A stretch of DNA of 64,000 nt from contig NVWO01000009.1 of the NCBI GenBank assembly GCA_002746255.1, forward strand, positions 10,458 to 74,457. The letters run 5' to 3'. Positions 33,929 to 44,013 of this stretch are shown piece by piece. The position numbers were made by a program, and so were the translations under genes. The number at the start of each line of letters is the position of its first letter. Position 1 is the stretch's first letter. The notes beneath the pieces are model-generated. The model saw only the letters and a program-made list of their open reading frames with translations. It was not told the origin of the DNA and made no database searches. This DNA comes from Rhodospirillaceae bacterium. Lineage in GTDB: Bacteria; Pseudomonadota; Alphaproteobacteria; GCA-2746255.

Positions 33929-36373
33929 ATGAAAAAACGCTTGGTCGTTATTGGCAATGGCATGGCCGGAATGCGCACCGTCGAAGAACTGCTGGCGCTG
34001 GCGCCCGACCTTTACGACATCACCGTGTTCGGCGCGGAACCCTTCGGCAATTACAACCGGATTTTGTTGTCGCCGGTGTTGGCCGGGGAAAAAACCATTG
34101 ATGAAATCATGCTCAACGATTTCAACTGGTACGACGCCAACGGAATCACTCTGAAATCCGATCGTAAAATTGTCGGCATCGACCGGCGTGTGCGCAATGT
34201 AACGGATGAGACGGGAGAGACGACCCCCTATGACCGGTTGCTGCTGGCAACCGGGTCCGATCCGGTAATACTGCCGCTGCCCGGTGCTGACCTTCCCGGG
34301 GTCGTGACCTTCCGAGACCTCCATGACGTCGACGCCATGATCCAGGCTGCCGATAAACACAAAAACGCCGTGGTAATCGGCGGCGGCCTGCTTGGCCTGG
34401 AAGCTGCAAACGGCCTGATGAAGCGGGGCATGTCGGTCACCGTGGTGCATCTCAGCACCAGTCTGATGGACCGTCAGCTAGATAAAGCCGCAAGTGAAAT
34501 GCTTCGCGCCTCCCTCAACACAAGCGGCTTGACCTTCGCCATGGAGGCCGAGACCGAGGCCATCCTGGGCGACGGCCATGTCAGCGCCGTACGCCTCAAG
34601 AACGGTCGGAAAATTGCCGCCGATCTGGTGGTCATGGCGGTCGGCATTCGACCAAATGTCAGCCTTGCCCGTAAGGCGGGCCTCTATGTGGAACGCGGGA
34701 TCGTCGTGGGTGACACCTTGCAGACCTATGACCCTGCCATCTACGCGGTTGGCGAATGCGTCCAGCACCGGGGCACCTGCTATGGCCTCGTCGCGCCCCT
34801 GTTCGAACAGGCCAAGGTCTGCGCCGTACATCTGGCAATGCTTGGCTATGCCGCCTATAGCGGCTCTCTCACCTCTACCAAGCTCAAAGTAACAGGCATT
34901 GATCTGTTCTCGGCAGGGGATTTCTCCGGCGGCGACGGCACCGAAGAAGTGGTGCTCCAGGACAAGGCGAGCAACGTTTATAAAAAACTGGTCCTCAAAG
35001 ACGGGCGCATCAAGGGTGCCGTGCTTTACGGCGACACCATTGACGGCAGCTGGTATTTCCGGCTGATGCGCGACGGCACCGATATTTCGGCCATGCGCGA
35101 CGGGCTGGTGTTCGGCCAGGCCTATCTTGGCAATTCGGAACATGGCACCAGCCAGTCGATCGTTTCCCTTCCCGACAACACCGAAATTTGCGGCTGCAAC
35201 GGCGTTTGCAAGGGTAAAATCGTCAACGCAATTACGACCAAGAAATTATTCACCCTGGACGAGGTGCGCGCCCACACCAAGGCGTCTTCTTCCTGTGGAT
35301 CTTGCACCAGCCTGGTGGAACAGCTCATCGCGTTCACCCTTGGCGGCGACTATTCCGCAACGCCCAAGGAAAAGCCCCTTTGCCCCTGCACCGAACACAG
35401 CCATGACACGGTGCGGCACGCAATCCTGGATCAGGAGCTGATGTCCATTCCCGATGTGATGGAATTCATGGAATGGCACACGCCTGACGGTTGCCAGAAA
35501 TGCCGCCCGGCGCTGAATTACTACCTGATCTGCGCCTGGCCGGATGAATATGTGGATGACAGTCAGTCGCGTTTTATCAACGAACGCGCCCACGCCAACA
35601 TCCAGAAAGACGGCACCTATTCGGTGGTGCCGCGCATGTGGGGCGGCACGACAAATTCTGCGGAATTGCGCGCCATTGCCGATGTCGCCGACAAATTCGA
35701 AATCCCGACGGTGAAAATTACCGGTGGCCAGCGCATCGACCTGCTGGGCGTGAAGAAGGAAGACCTGCCAGACGTGTGGCACGATCTGAACGCCGCCGGG
35801 ATGGTATCGGGCCACGCCTATGGCAAGTCGCTTCGGACCGTCAAAACCTGCGTCGGTTCTGAATGGTGCCGTTTCGGCACCCAGGATTCAACCGCCATGG
35901 GAATCGAACTTGAAAAAATGTGCTGGGGCAGCTGGACACCCCATAAGTTCAAGATGGCGGTGTCGGGATGCCCACGCAACTGCGCCGAAGCCACCATCAA
36001 GGATTTCGGCGTGGTGGCCGTGGAGTCGGGATGGGAACTTCATGTTGGCGGCAATGGCGGCGTCAAGATTCGCACCACCGACCTCTTGTGCCGGGTGACA
36101 ACACCCGACGAGGTGAAGGAATATTGCGGCGCCTTTATGCAGCTCTACCGCGAAGAGGCGCATTATCTGGAGCGCACCGCCCCCTGGATCGAACGGGTCG
36201 GCCTTGCCTATGTCAAATCGCATGTTGTCGAAGATGCCAAAGGCCGTCAAAGCCTCCATGCCCGTTTTCTCGCCGCCCAGGCCGCATGCCAGCACGATCC
36301 ATGGGCCAGGCGGACCGAAAAAGACGCCCCCGAACGGCGCGAATACGTACCCCTTGCGGAGCTAGGCGCATGA
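33929..36373 (+). CDS. nirB: Assimilatory nitrite reductase large subunit NirB
   Basis: An 814-residue NAD(P)H-dependent siroheme nitrite reductase subunit that reduces nitrite to ammonium. Order: FAD domain (VVIGNGMAG), NAD(P) domain (VVIGGGLLGLEAA), a BFD-like [2Fe-2S] domain (CGCNGVCKGK and SSCGSCT), then the ferredoxin-like and siroheme/[4Fe-4S] domains with the four Cys in CVGSEWCRFG and SGCPRNCAE. The ATG at 33929 is supported by GGAGAGAAGG upstream. It overlaps nirD by ATGA. Confidence 0.96.
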   Translation: MKKRLVVIGNGMAGMRTVEELLALAPDLYDITVFGAEPFGNYNRILLSPVLAGEKTIDEIMLNDFNWYDANGITLKSDRKIVGIDRRVRNVTDETGETTPYDRLLLATGSDPVILPLPGADLPGVVTFRDLHDVDAMIQAADKHKNAVVIGGGLLGLEAANGLMKRGMSVTVVHLSTSLMDRQLDKAASEMLRASLNTSGLTFAMEAETEAILGDGHVSAVRLKNGRKIAADLVVMAVGIRPNVSLARKAGLYVERGIVVGDTLQTYDPAIYAVGECVQHRGTCYGLVAPLFEQAKVCAVHLAMLGYAAYSGSLTSTKLKVTGIDLFSAGDFSGGDGTEEVVLQDKASNVYKKLVLKDGRIKGAVLYGDTIDGSWYFRLMRDGTDISAMRDGLVFGQAYLGNSEHGTSQSIVSLPDNTEICGCNGVCKGKIVNAITTKKLFTLDEVRAHTKASSSCGSCTSLVEQLIAFTLGGDYSATPKEKPLCPCTEHSHDTVRHAILDQELMSIPDVMEFMEWHTPDGCQKCRPALNYYLICAWPDEYVDDSQSRFINERAHANIQKDGTYSVVPRMWGGTTNSAELRAIADVADKFEIPTVKITGGQRIDLLGVKKEDLPDVWHDLNAAGMVSGHAYGKSLRTVKTCVGSEWCRFGTQDSTAMGIELEKMCWGSWTPHKFKMAVSGCPRNCAEATIKDFGVVAVESGWELHVGGNGGVKIRTTDLLCRVTTPDEVKEYCGAFMQLYREEAHYLERTAPWIERVGLAYVKSHVVEDAKGRQSLHARFLAAQAACQHDPWARRTEKDAPERREYVPLAELGA

Positions 36374-36711
36374 GCAATTGGGTCGCCATTGGCCATGTCA
36401 AAGACATCCCGCGCCTGGGCGCGCGGGTGGTGCGCAGGAACGGCATCGACATTGCCGTTTTCCGCGTCGCCGGGGACCAGATTTACGCGATTGAGGATCG
36501 CTGCCCACATAAGAGCGGGCCGCTGAGCCAGGGCATCGTCCATGGCGGGCGCGTGACCTGCCCACTCCACGACTGGACCATCGACCTTGCCGCCGGCAAA
36601 GCCGTCGCCCCCGATCAGGGCTGCGTCACCACCTATGCTGTGCGCATTGCCAATGACAAGATCGAAATCAACCTCGCCAAAAACGGCCAGGCCGTCACTT
36701 CCGTCCAATGA
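36370..36711 (+). CDS. nirD: Nitrite reductase small subunit NirD (Rieske type)
   Basis: A 113-residue Rieske-like [2Fe-2S] protein that partners NirB. The cluster ligands are CPHKSGPL and CPLHDW (C-x-H and C-x2-H), so this NirD retains cluster ligands that some homologues have lost. It overlaps both neighbours by 4 bases. Confidence 0.95.
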   Translation: MSNWVAIGHVKDIPRLGARVVRRNGIDIAVFRVAGDQIYAIEDRCPHKSGPLSQGIVHGGRVTCPLHDWTIDLAAGKAVAPDQGCVTTYAVRIANDKIEINLAKNGQAVTSVQ

Positions 36712-39404
36712 CAAGAGAGGTCAAGACCACGTGCCCCTATTGCGGGGTCGGCTGTGGCCTGATTGCGTCATGCGGCGTTGCGGGTGACGTTGTCATCAAA
36801 CCCGACCCTGCACATCCAGCCAATTTCGGCCGGATCTGTTCCAAGGGCGCCGCCCTGGACGAAACCCTCGACCATAAGGGCCGCCTGCTTCATCCCATGG
36901 TCGATGGGAAACGCACGAATTGGGACACCGCTCTTTTCCGCGCCGCAGAAGGCTTCACCAAAACTATCGCCAAACATGGACCGAACGCCGTGGCGTTCTA
37001 TGTATCCGGTCAACTTCTGACCGAAGATTATTACGTCGCCAACAAGCTGATGAAGGGCTTTATCGGCAGCGCAAATATCGACACCAATTCACGGCTGTGC
37101 ATGGCCTCATCGACGGCCGGACACAAGCGCGCCTTTGGCAGCGATAGCGTGCCCGGAAATTACCAGGACCTCGACGAAGCCGACCTTGTCATTTTTGCCG
37201 GTTCCAATGCCGCCTGGTGCCACCCGGTGCTTTACCAACGGATCATGGCGGCACGAGAAAAGAACCCCACCCGGCGGATGGTGATCATTGATCCCCGCCG
37301 CACCGCCACCTGCGAAGGAGCCGATCTCCACCTAGCGCTGAAGCCTGGCAGCGACACCACGCTGTTCAACGGCCTTTTGATGCATCTGGCTGCCAAGGAT
37401 CAAATTTCCAGCGGCTTCGTCGCAGACCACACCACGGGCCTCGACCCGGCCCTGGCGGTGGCCAGACTTGGCCCTGAAAGGGTTGAGGACATCGCGACCG
37501 CCTGCGGCCTTGCCACAGCGGACGTCAAAAAATTCTTTGACTGGTTTGCCAAAACCGAACGCACGGTGACCCTTTATTCCCAGGGGATCAATCAATCCTC
37601 TGCCGGAACCGACAAGGTCAATGCCATCCTCAATTGCCATCTGGTGACGGGCCGCATTGGCCGTCCCGGCATGGGGCCATTTTCCCTGACCGGCCAACCG
37701 AACGCCATGGGGGGACGCGAGGTCGGCGGCATGGCCAACCAGCTTGCCGCCCATATGAACATCGAAACCGCTTCCCATCGCAACCTGGTGCAAAAATTCT
37801 GGACCGCGCCGGTGATAGCCGACACGCCGGGGCTCAAGGCCGTGGACATGTTCCAGGCCGTTGCCGACGGCAAGATCAAGGCCATCTGGATCGTCGCAAC
37901 CAATCCGGTTGTCAGCCTGCCCGATGCCGGGCGTGTCGCCGGTGCGCTTGCCGCCTGTCCTTTGGTTGTGGTGTCCGATTGCATGGCAAAGACCGACACC
38001 ACCGCCCATGCCGATGTGTTGCTACCAGCGCTGACCTGGGGCGAAAAAAATGGAACCGTCACCAATTCCGAACGTCGCATTTCGCGCCAACGCGCCTTTC
38101 TGGATCCGCCCGGCGAAGCCAAGGCCGATTGGTGGGCCTTCTGCGAAGTTGCAAAACGCATGGGGTTTGTGACCGGCTTTCGCTATCAAGCACCGGCAGA
38201 TATTTTCCGCGAGCATGCGGCCTTGTCCGGCCACCAAAACAATGGCACGCGCAGTTTCGACATTTCCGGCCTGGCATTGCTTGACGATGCCGGGTACGAC
38301 GCCCTTGCCCCTATTCAATGGCCAGTGACGAACGCGCAGGCCAACGGTACCGCGCGCCTGTTTACGACCGGAAAATTTTTCAACCCTGATGGCCGCGCGC
38401 AATTTGTTGCCGTGCCGCCCCATAGCCCGGCCAACGCCCCCAGCCATGAACGCGATAGGGCCTATCCCCTTGTCCTGAACACGGGTCGAACCCGGGACCA
38501 TTGGCACAGCATGACGCGCAGCGGGGCCTCGCCAAAACTATCAGCCCATATGGAAGAACCGACGATCGCAATTCACCCGAACGATGCCACGGCCTACGCA
38601 TTAAAGGCGGGGAATTTTGCGCGCCTCGTCAGCCGGTGGGGTGAAATGACGGCCCGGATTGCGACCGAACCCGGCCAAATTCCCGGGCAGGTTTTCGTCC
38701 CCATTCATTGGAACAATCAATTTACCAATGCGGGCTGCGTCGCCAATCTTGTCAATCCCGTGACGGACCCGGTCTCTGGCCAGCCCGAATTAAAACACAC
38801 GCCGGTTGCTATCAAACCTGTATCAACCTCGTGGCAGGCCCTGGCGTTAACCCGGAACAGGACTCGCCCCGCCGCCGCAGATTATTGGACATGTGCGCGC
38901 GGCAACGGCTTCTGGCGTCACCACCTTGCAGGCAGGCAAACCCCGGTTGATTGGGATGCCCATGCGCGCATGCTTTTGCCCGATGCGCACAAGGACGCCG
39001 AATGGATATCTTACCGGGATGCCGCCTCGGGCATCTATCGCTATGCCTGCTTCATGGATGGGCGGCTTGAAGCCAGCCTGTTCGTAGCCGATGTCCAGGT
39101 CGAAGAAGCCTTCGACTGGATCGGGCAATTGTTTGCGGCAGAAAGCGTTACCGCGTTAGAGCGCGCAACCCTGCTTTCCGGTCAGCCACCCGCCGGCCGA
39201 AAGGATATCGGGGCCATCGTCTGCGCATGTTTTTCCATAGGCTGTAAGCAAATCGCTTCCGCCATCGCGCTTGGCGGCCTGACAAGCCTCGACGAAATTG
39301 GCGAAAGCCTTGGCGCGGGGACCAATTGCGGTTCGTGCAAACCAGAACTCAGCCGCCTCCTTGAAAAGGCGGCCACCCCTGCCACACAAGCACCACGCGC
39401 ATAA
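36708..39404 (+). CDS. nasA: Assimilatory nitrate reductase catalytic subunit
   Basis: An 898-residue molybdopterin oxidoreductase reducing nitrate to nitrite. The N-terminal [4Fe-4S] motif is CPYCGVGCG plus ICSKG. The bis-MGD region includes INQSSAGTDKVNAI and GRIGRPGMGPFSLTGQPNAMGG. The C-terminus carries a BFD-like [2Fe-2S] domain (CACFSIGC and TNCGSC), the NasA/NarB type fed electrons without a separate ferredoxin subunit. It ends 8 bases from cusA (convergent). The symbol follows the enterobacterial naming; some bacteria call it nasC. Confidence 0.95.
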   Translation: MTREVKTTCPYCGVGCGLIASCGVAGDVVIKPDPAHPANFGRICSKGAALDETLDHKGRLLHPMVDGKRTNWDTALFRAAEGFTKTIAKHGPNAVAFYVSGQLLTEDYYVANKLMKGFIGSANIDTNSRLCMASSTAGHKRAFGSDSVPGNYQDLDEADLVIFAGSNAAWCHPVLYQRIMAAREKNPTRRMVIIDPRRTATCEGADLHLALKPGSDTTLFNGLLMHLAAKDQISSGFVADHTTGLDPALAVARLGPERVEDIATACGLATADVKKFFDWFAKTERTVTLYSQGINQSSAGTDKVNAILNCHLVTGRIGRPGMGPFSLTGQPNAMGGREVGGMANQLAAHMNIETASHRNLVQKFWTAPVIADTPGLKAVDMFQAVADGKIKAIWIVATNPVVSLPDAGRVAGALAACPLVVVSDCMAKTDTTAHADVLLPALTWGEKNGTVTNSERRISRQRAFLDPPGEAKADWWAFCEVAKRMGFVTGFRYQAPADIFREHAALSGHQNNGTRSFDISGLALLDDAGYDALAPIQWPVTNAQANGTARLFTTGKFFNPDGRAQFVAVPPHSPANAPSHERDRAYPLVLNTGRTRDHWHSMTRSGASPKLSAHMEEPTIAIHPNDATAYALKAGNFARLVSRWGEMTARIATEPGQIPGQVFVPIHWNNQFTNAGCVANLVNPVTDPVSGQPELKHTPVAIKPVSTSWQALALTRNRTRPAAADYWTCARGNGFWRHHLAGRQTPVDWDAHARMLLPDAHKDAEWISYRDAASGIYRYACFMDGRLEASLFVADVQVEEAFDWIGQLFAAESVTALERATLLSGQPPAGRKDIGAIVCACFSIGCKQIASAIALGGLTSLDEIGESLGAGTNCGSCKPELSRLLEKAATPATQAPRA

Positions 39405-39412
39405 GCGTCGCA

Positions 39413-42400
39413 CTAACGCAGTCCGGCCCGTTTCCAGATCAGAAACACCGCCGGAATAACCAGCAAGGTAAGTACCGTGGCGCTCACCATGCCCCCCACC
39501 ATGGGGGCGGCAATGCGGCGCATGACTTCCGATCCGGTGCCGGACCCAAGCATGATGGGAAGCAGCCCGGCGATGGTCGCCGTCACCGTCATCAGGATCG
39601 GACGCACGCGCATCAAGGCGCCATGGACGATGGCGTGGCGCAGATCGTCCAGGGTCAACACGCGGCCCTCTTTTTCAGCGATGGCACGTTGCCCGGTCAG
39701 GGCCTGTTCCAGATAGACCATCATCAAAACGCCGATTTCGACCGACACCCCGGCAAGGGCGATAAAGCCGACGCCCACGGCCACCGAGAAATTGTAGTCA
39801 AGCAAAGCCATAAGCCACAGACCGCCAACAAGCGCCAGCGGCAACGTGCTCATGATAATCAACACCGGCGCAACGCGCCGGAAGTTCAAAAACAGAAGCA
39901 AAAGAATGATAGCAAGGGTCACCGGCACCACCACCGACAGGCGTTCTTTCGCGCGCTCCATATATTCATACTGGCCAGACCAGGTGAGCGAATAACCCGG
40001 CGGCAGAACGATGCCCGCAGCCACCGCCTTTTTAGCGTCGGCCACGTAAGAGCTGATATCACGGCCTGCAATGTCCACATAGATCCACCCGTTCAGCCGG
40101 GCGTTTTCGCTACGGATCACGCCGGGCCCGTCGGAAATGGAAATATCGGCAAGCCGCTCAAGGGGAATCTGCGCGCCCATGGGTGTGACCACCGGCAGGG
40201 TTTTCAATTTTCCCAGACTATCGCGGTAATCGCGCGGATAGCGAAGATTAATCGGATAGCGCTCCAGCCCTTCAACGCTCTGGGTAATCGTCATGCCGCC
40301 AATGGCCGTTCGCACCACGTCCTGCACATCGGCCACGTTAAGCCCAAAACGCGCCGCTTCGGCGCGGCGGATATCGATATCGATAAAGCGTCCTCCGGTG
40401 ACCCGCTCCGCATAGACGGACGCCGTGCCGGGAACGGTTTTGATGACATTTTCAATGGCCTCGCCGATCGCACCGATGCCCTTTAAATCGGGGCCGGCCA
40501 CCTTGATGCCAACGGGCGTCTTGATACCGGTGGCCAGCATGTCGATGCGATTTTTAATCGGCATGATCCACACATTTGTCAGGCTTGGCACCTGCACGAT
40601 GCGATCGAGTTCCTTCTTCAGCTTTTCCATGGTCATGCCGGGCCGCCACTGATCGTGCGGATGCAGGCGGATGGTCGTTTCCACCATGGTCAGCGGCGCC
40701 GGGTCGGTTGCGGTGTCGGCGCGTCCGGCCTTGGCATAGGCGCTTTTTACCTCTGGCACGGTCATAATCAGCTTGTTGGTCTGCTGAATGATTTGCGCCA
40801 TTTTGCCCGCCGAGGCTGCGGGAAAGGCGCTCGGCATATAAAGAAGATCCCCTTCATCGAGATCCGGCATGAACTCGCCGCCCACACGCGACAACGGCAC
40901 CATTGCACTTGCCAGCACAAGGCCTGCGACAAGCAACATCCGGACAGGGTGTTTCAACACCAGGCCGATAAAGGGCCGATAGAGGGTGATCAGCATCCGG
41001 TTGATCGGATTTTTCTGTTCCGCCAACACGCGCCCGCGAATGAAATAGCCCATCAGCACCGGCACCAGCGTAACGGCAAGTCCCGCCGCCGCCGCCATGG
41101 CGTAGGTTTTGGTATAGGCGAGGGGATGAAATAGGCGGCCTTCCTGGGCCTCCAGAGCAAAAATCGGCACAAAGCTGAACGCGATAATCAGCAGCGAGAA
41201 AAAGACCGCCGGCCCCACTTCCGTGGCCGCATCGGCAACGAGACGCCAGCGGTTTTCTTTTGTCAGCCCCGTGCGCTCAATATGTTTGTGCATGTTTTCA
41301 ATCATCACGATGGCCGCATCGACCATGGCACCAATGGCAATGGCAATGCCGCCCAATGACATAATATTGGCGTTGATGCCCTGCAGGTTCATCACGATAA
41401 AGGCGATGAGCACGCCCAGGGGCAGGCTAAGCACAACGACCAGGGCCGAACGCAGGTGAAAAAGAAAGATGGCGCAGACCAGAATGACGACGATGAATTC
41501 TTCGGTAAGCTTTTCGCGCAACGTATCGACGGCGCGTTCAATCAGCGACGAGCGGTCATAGGTCGTAACCAGTTCCACCCCTTCGGGCAGACTTTTTTCC
41601 AAGGACGTCAGCTTTTTCTTCACGCGTTCAATGACGCGAAGGGCATTTTCGCCAAAACGCATGATGATGATACCGCCAACGGCCTCGCCCTCGCCATTCA
41701 GTTCGCCAATGCCACGGCGCAATTCCGGTCCGATGCGAATCTGCGCCACGTCCCTAAGAAGCACCGGCGTGCCGTCTTTGGTGACTTTCAGCGGAATCTG
41801 GCGCAAATCTGCCTCTGATTTGATGTAGCCACTGGCGCGCACCATGTATTCGGCCTCGGCCATTTCAATGATGCGCCCGCCGCTTTCCTGATTGCCGCGC
41901 GCGATGGCGGTGCGCACTTTCGAAAGCGGAATTTCAAAACTTCGCAACTTGTCCGGATCGACAACAACCTGGTACTGGCGAACCATGCCACCAATGCTGG
42001 CAACCTCGGAAACCCCCGGCACGGTCTGCAATTCATATTTCAGAAACCAGTCCTGAAGAGAGCGCAATTGCGCCAGGTCATGTTTTCCGGTGCGATCGAT
42101 CAACGCGTATTGATAGACCCAGCCGACACCCGTGGCATCCGGCCCCAGGGCCGGTTTGGCCCCATCCGGCAGGGTCGGTGCAACCTGCGAGAGATATTCG
42201 AGCACGCGCGAACGCGCCCAATAGAGGTCCGTGCCGTCTTTGAAAATAATGTAGACAAAACTGTCATTAAAGAAAGAATAGCCGCGCACCGTGACTGCGC
42301 CCGGCACCGCCAGCATGGCGGTTGTCAGAGGATAGGTCACCTGATCCTCGACCACTTGGGGCGCCTGACCCGGATAAGAGGTCTTGATAATCACCTGCAC

Positions 42401-42532
42401 GTCGGAAAGGTCCGGAATGGCATCAAGGGGCGTATTTTTCAACGCATAGGCCCCCCAGCCCGCCAGCAACAAAGCCAGCATGACGACCAGAAAACGGTTG
42501 CCGATGGACCAGCGGATGAGCGCGACAATCAT
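39413..42532 (-). CDS. cusA: Cu(I)/Ag(I) efflux RND pump CusA
   Basis: A 1039-residue heavy-metal RND proton antiporter spanning the inner membrane and periplasm. It closely follows CusA: the periplasmic methionines are conserved in LLYMPSAFP, APLTMVETT and NRIDMLATG, matching the Met triad that selects Cu(I)/Ag(I). Signature VGFIALAGVSVEIGVLMMVYL lies in the TM domain. It overlaps cusB by 4 bases. Order on the minus strand is cusC-cusB-cusA. Confidence 0.95.
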   Translation of the reverse strand: MIVALIRWSIGNRFLVVMLALLLAGWGAYALKNTPLDAIPDLSDVQVIIKTSYPGQAPQVVEDQVTYPLTTAMLAVPGAVTVRGYSFFNDSFVYIIFKDGTDLYWARSRVLEYLSQVAPTLPDGAKPALGPDATGVGWVYQYALIDRTGKHDLAQLRSLQDWFLKYELQTVPGVSEVASIGGMVRQYQVVVDPDKLRSFEIPLSKVRTAIARGNQESGGRIIEMAEAEYMVRASGYIKSEADLRQIPLKVTKDGTPVLLRDVAQIRIGPELRRGIGELNGEGEAVGGIIIMRFGENALRVIERVKKKLTSLEKSLPEGVELVTTYDRSSLIERAVDTLREKLTEEFIVVILVCAIFLFHLRSALVVVLSLPLGVLIAFIVMNLQGINANIMSLGGIAIAIGAMVDAAIVMIENMHKHIERTGLTKENRWRLVADAATEVGPAVFFSLLIIAFSFVPIFALEAQEGRLFHPLAYTKTYAMAAAAGLAVTLVPVLMGYFIRGRVLAEQKNPINRMLITLYRPFIGLVLKHPVRMLLVAGLVLASAMVPLSRVGGEFMPDLDEGDLLYMPSAFPAASAGKMAQIIQQTNKLIMTVPEVKSAYAKAGRADTATDPAPLTMVETTIRLHPHDQWRPGMTMEKLKKELDRIVQVPSLTNVWIMPIKNRIDMLATGIKTPVGIKVAGPDLKGIGAIGEAIENVIKTVPGTASVYAERVTGGRFIDIDIRRAEAARFGLNVADVQDVVRTAIGGMTITQSVEGLERYPINLRYPRDYRDSLGKLKTLPVVTPMGAQIPLERLADISISDGPGVIRSENARLNGWIYVDIAGRDISSYVADAKKAVAAGIVLPPGYSLTWSGQYEYMERAKERLSVVVPVTLAIILLLLFLNFRRVAPVLIIMSTLPLALVGGLWLMALLDYNFSVAVGVGFIALAGVSVEIGVLMMVYLEQALTGQRAIAEKEGRVLTLDDLRHAIVHGALMRVRPILMTVTATIAGLLPIMLGSGTGSEVMRRIAAPMVGGMVSATVLTLLVIPAVFLIWKRAGLR

Positions 42533-44013
42533 TGCACCGGTCCTTTTTTCTTCGCCACTTTCCGAATGGCCGTGATGACAAAATCCCCGTTTTTATTCGC
42601 CTTTCCGCGAATGGTGAAACGCACGGCATCCCCGGCCTCAAGGTTTTGCAAAAAACCTGGATTGATGACGAAATTCATGTTCATGGCAGGCCAGCCAAAA
42701 GCCTCAACGGGCTCGTGACGAATGGCAATCATCCCGTGGTCAGCCATCATGGATTCCACCACGCCCGTGGTTTCAGCCTCGCTGGCAAAATCCGTAACGG
42801 GCGCGTACATGCGCAGGCTGGTGCCGCGCAGACTGGCTTCGGAATCAATCAGGAACTGGCTGGAAATAACCACGGTCTCGCCTTCTGCCAGACCCTCCAG
42901 GATTTCAACCTTGTCACCCGATTCCATTCCGGCCACCACATGGGCCGGGCGAAAGCGCCCATCGCCAAGGGCCAGGATCACCCGGTCCGCCTTGCCGGTA
43001 CGGATCAGGGCCTCGCGATCAATCGCCAGCACGCCGACATGCGGCTCGGCCTTGATGTTCACTTTTGCGTACATGTCCGGCTTCAAGGCACCATCCGGAT
43101 TGTCAAACCGCAGGCGCACCTGCACGGTGCGCGAACTGGCAATCAGCGTGGGATAGACATAATCCACCACGCCCTTCCAGACGCGCCCGGGGCTGGCATC
43201 GATGCGCATGTCCACGTTTTGCCCGGCTTTCACCCACCCGGCCTGACTTTCAAAAACTTCCGCCAACACCCAGACCCTTGAAAGGTCCGCCAGCATCATA
43301 ATCTGCCGGCCCGGCTTGACGAAGGCCCCCTCGCCCGCACCAAGCATGGTGATGACGCCGTCTTGTGGCGCATACATACGGATCAGGCGCTGCGCCTTGG
43401 CGGACTTCCGAACCGATGCAATCTGCGCCACGCTCATGCCAAGGGCCTGCAAACGGCTCTTCGACGCGCGGATCAGCGAGGCCTTGCCAATACGCACCGC
43501 CTGTAAATATTCTTCCTGCGCACTCACCAGAGGCCGCGAATAAAGATCAAACAAGGGCTGACCACGGCGCACCACCTCGCCCGGTGATTTCACATAAAGT
43601 TTTTCAATCCAGCCTTCGGAACGCACATCCACAATGGCGGTTTTGTCATCGTCGGCGCGCACGAAACCAACCGTATCGATGTTGCGGTAAAGCGTCGCGC
43701 GCACAACCCGCGCAATGCGCACGCCGATGTTGTTTTCAACCACCGGGTTGATGCGCACATAATTTTTATCACCCGCGCCAGCTTCTTCCTCCCCATAGAC
43801 CGGGATCAGATCCATCCCCATGGGAGATTTTCCGGGCTGGTCCCTTCTGAAATTCGGGTCCATCGGGGCCTGCCAATAGAGAATCTTTTTTGTATCCGAT
43901 GCGGGCGCATCACTTTTGCCGCCGCCATGACCCGTCCATTCCGACAGGGCAAAGCCGCCCGCAAGGCCAAGGGCCAGCACGAAAGCGAACCCGATGATCT
44001 TTGGCTTATTCAT
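42529..44013 (-). CDS. cusB: Cus adaptor protein CusB fused to a CusF-like metal chaperone domain
   Basis: A 494-residue periplasmic adaptor with an N-terminal anchor (about 6-24), then a heavy-metal-binding domain (WQAPMDP..., PMGMDLIPVY), a barrel-sandwich and helical hairpin region, and a C-terminal CusF-like domain (about 405-490). That last domain carries HEPVEAFGWPAMNMNF, which matches the CusF copper site with His, Trp and two Met. In E. coli CusF is a separate protein; here it is fused. The start ATG 44013 has GGAGAAGG before it and overlaps cusC by 8 bases. Confidence 0.93.
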   Translation of the reverse strand: MNKPKIIGFAFVLALGLAGGFALSEWTGHGGGKSDAPASDTKKILYWQAPMDPNFRRDQPGKSPMGMDLIPVYGEEEAGAGDKNYVRINPVVENNIGVRIARVVRATLYRNIDTVGFVRADDDKTAIVDVRSEGWIEKLYVKSPGEVVRRGQPLFDLYSRPLVSAQEEYLQAVRIGKASLIRASKSRLQALGMSVAQIASVRKSAKAQRLIRMYAPQDGVITMLGAGEGAFVKPGRQIMMLADLSRVWVLAEVFESQAGWVKAGQNVDMRIDASPGRVWKGVVDYVYPTLIASSRTVQVRLRFDNPDGALKPDMYAKVNIKAEPHVGVLAIDREALIRTGKADRVILALGDGRFRPAHVVAGMESGDKVEILEGLAEGETVVISSQFLIDSEASLRGTSLRMYAPVTDFASEAETTGVVESMMADHGMIAIRHEPVEAFGWPAMNMNFVINPGFLQNLEAGDAVRFTIRGKANKNGDFVITAIRKVAKKKGPVQ

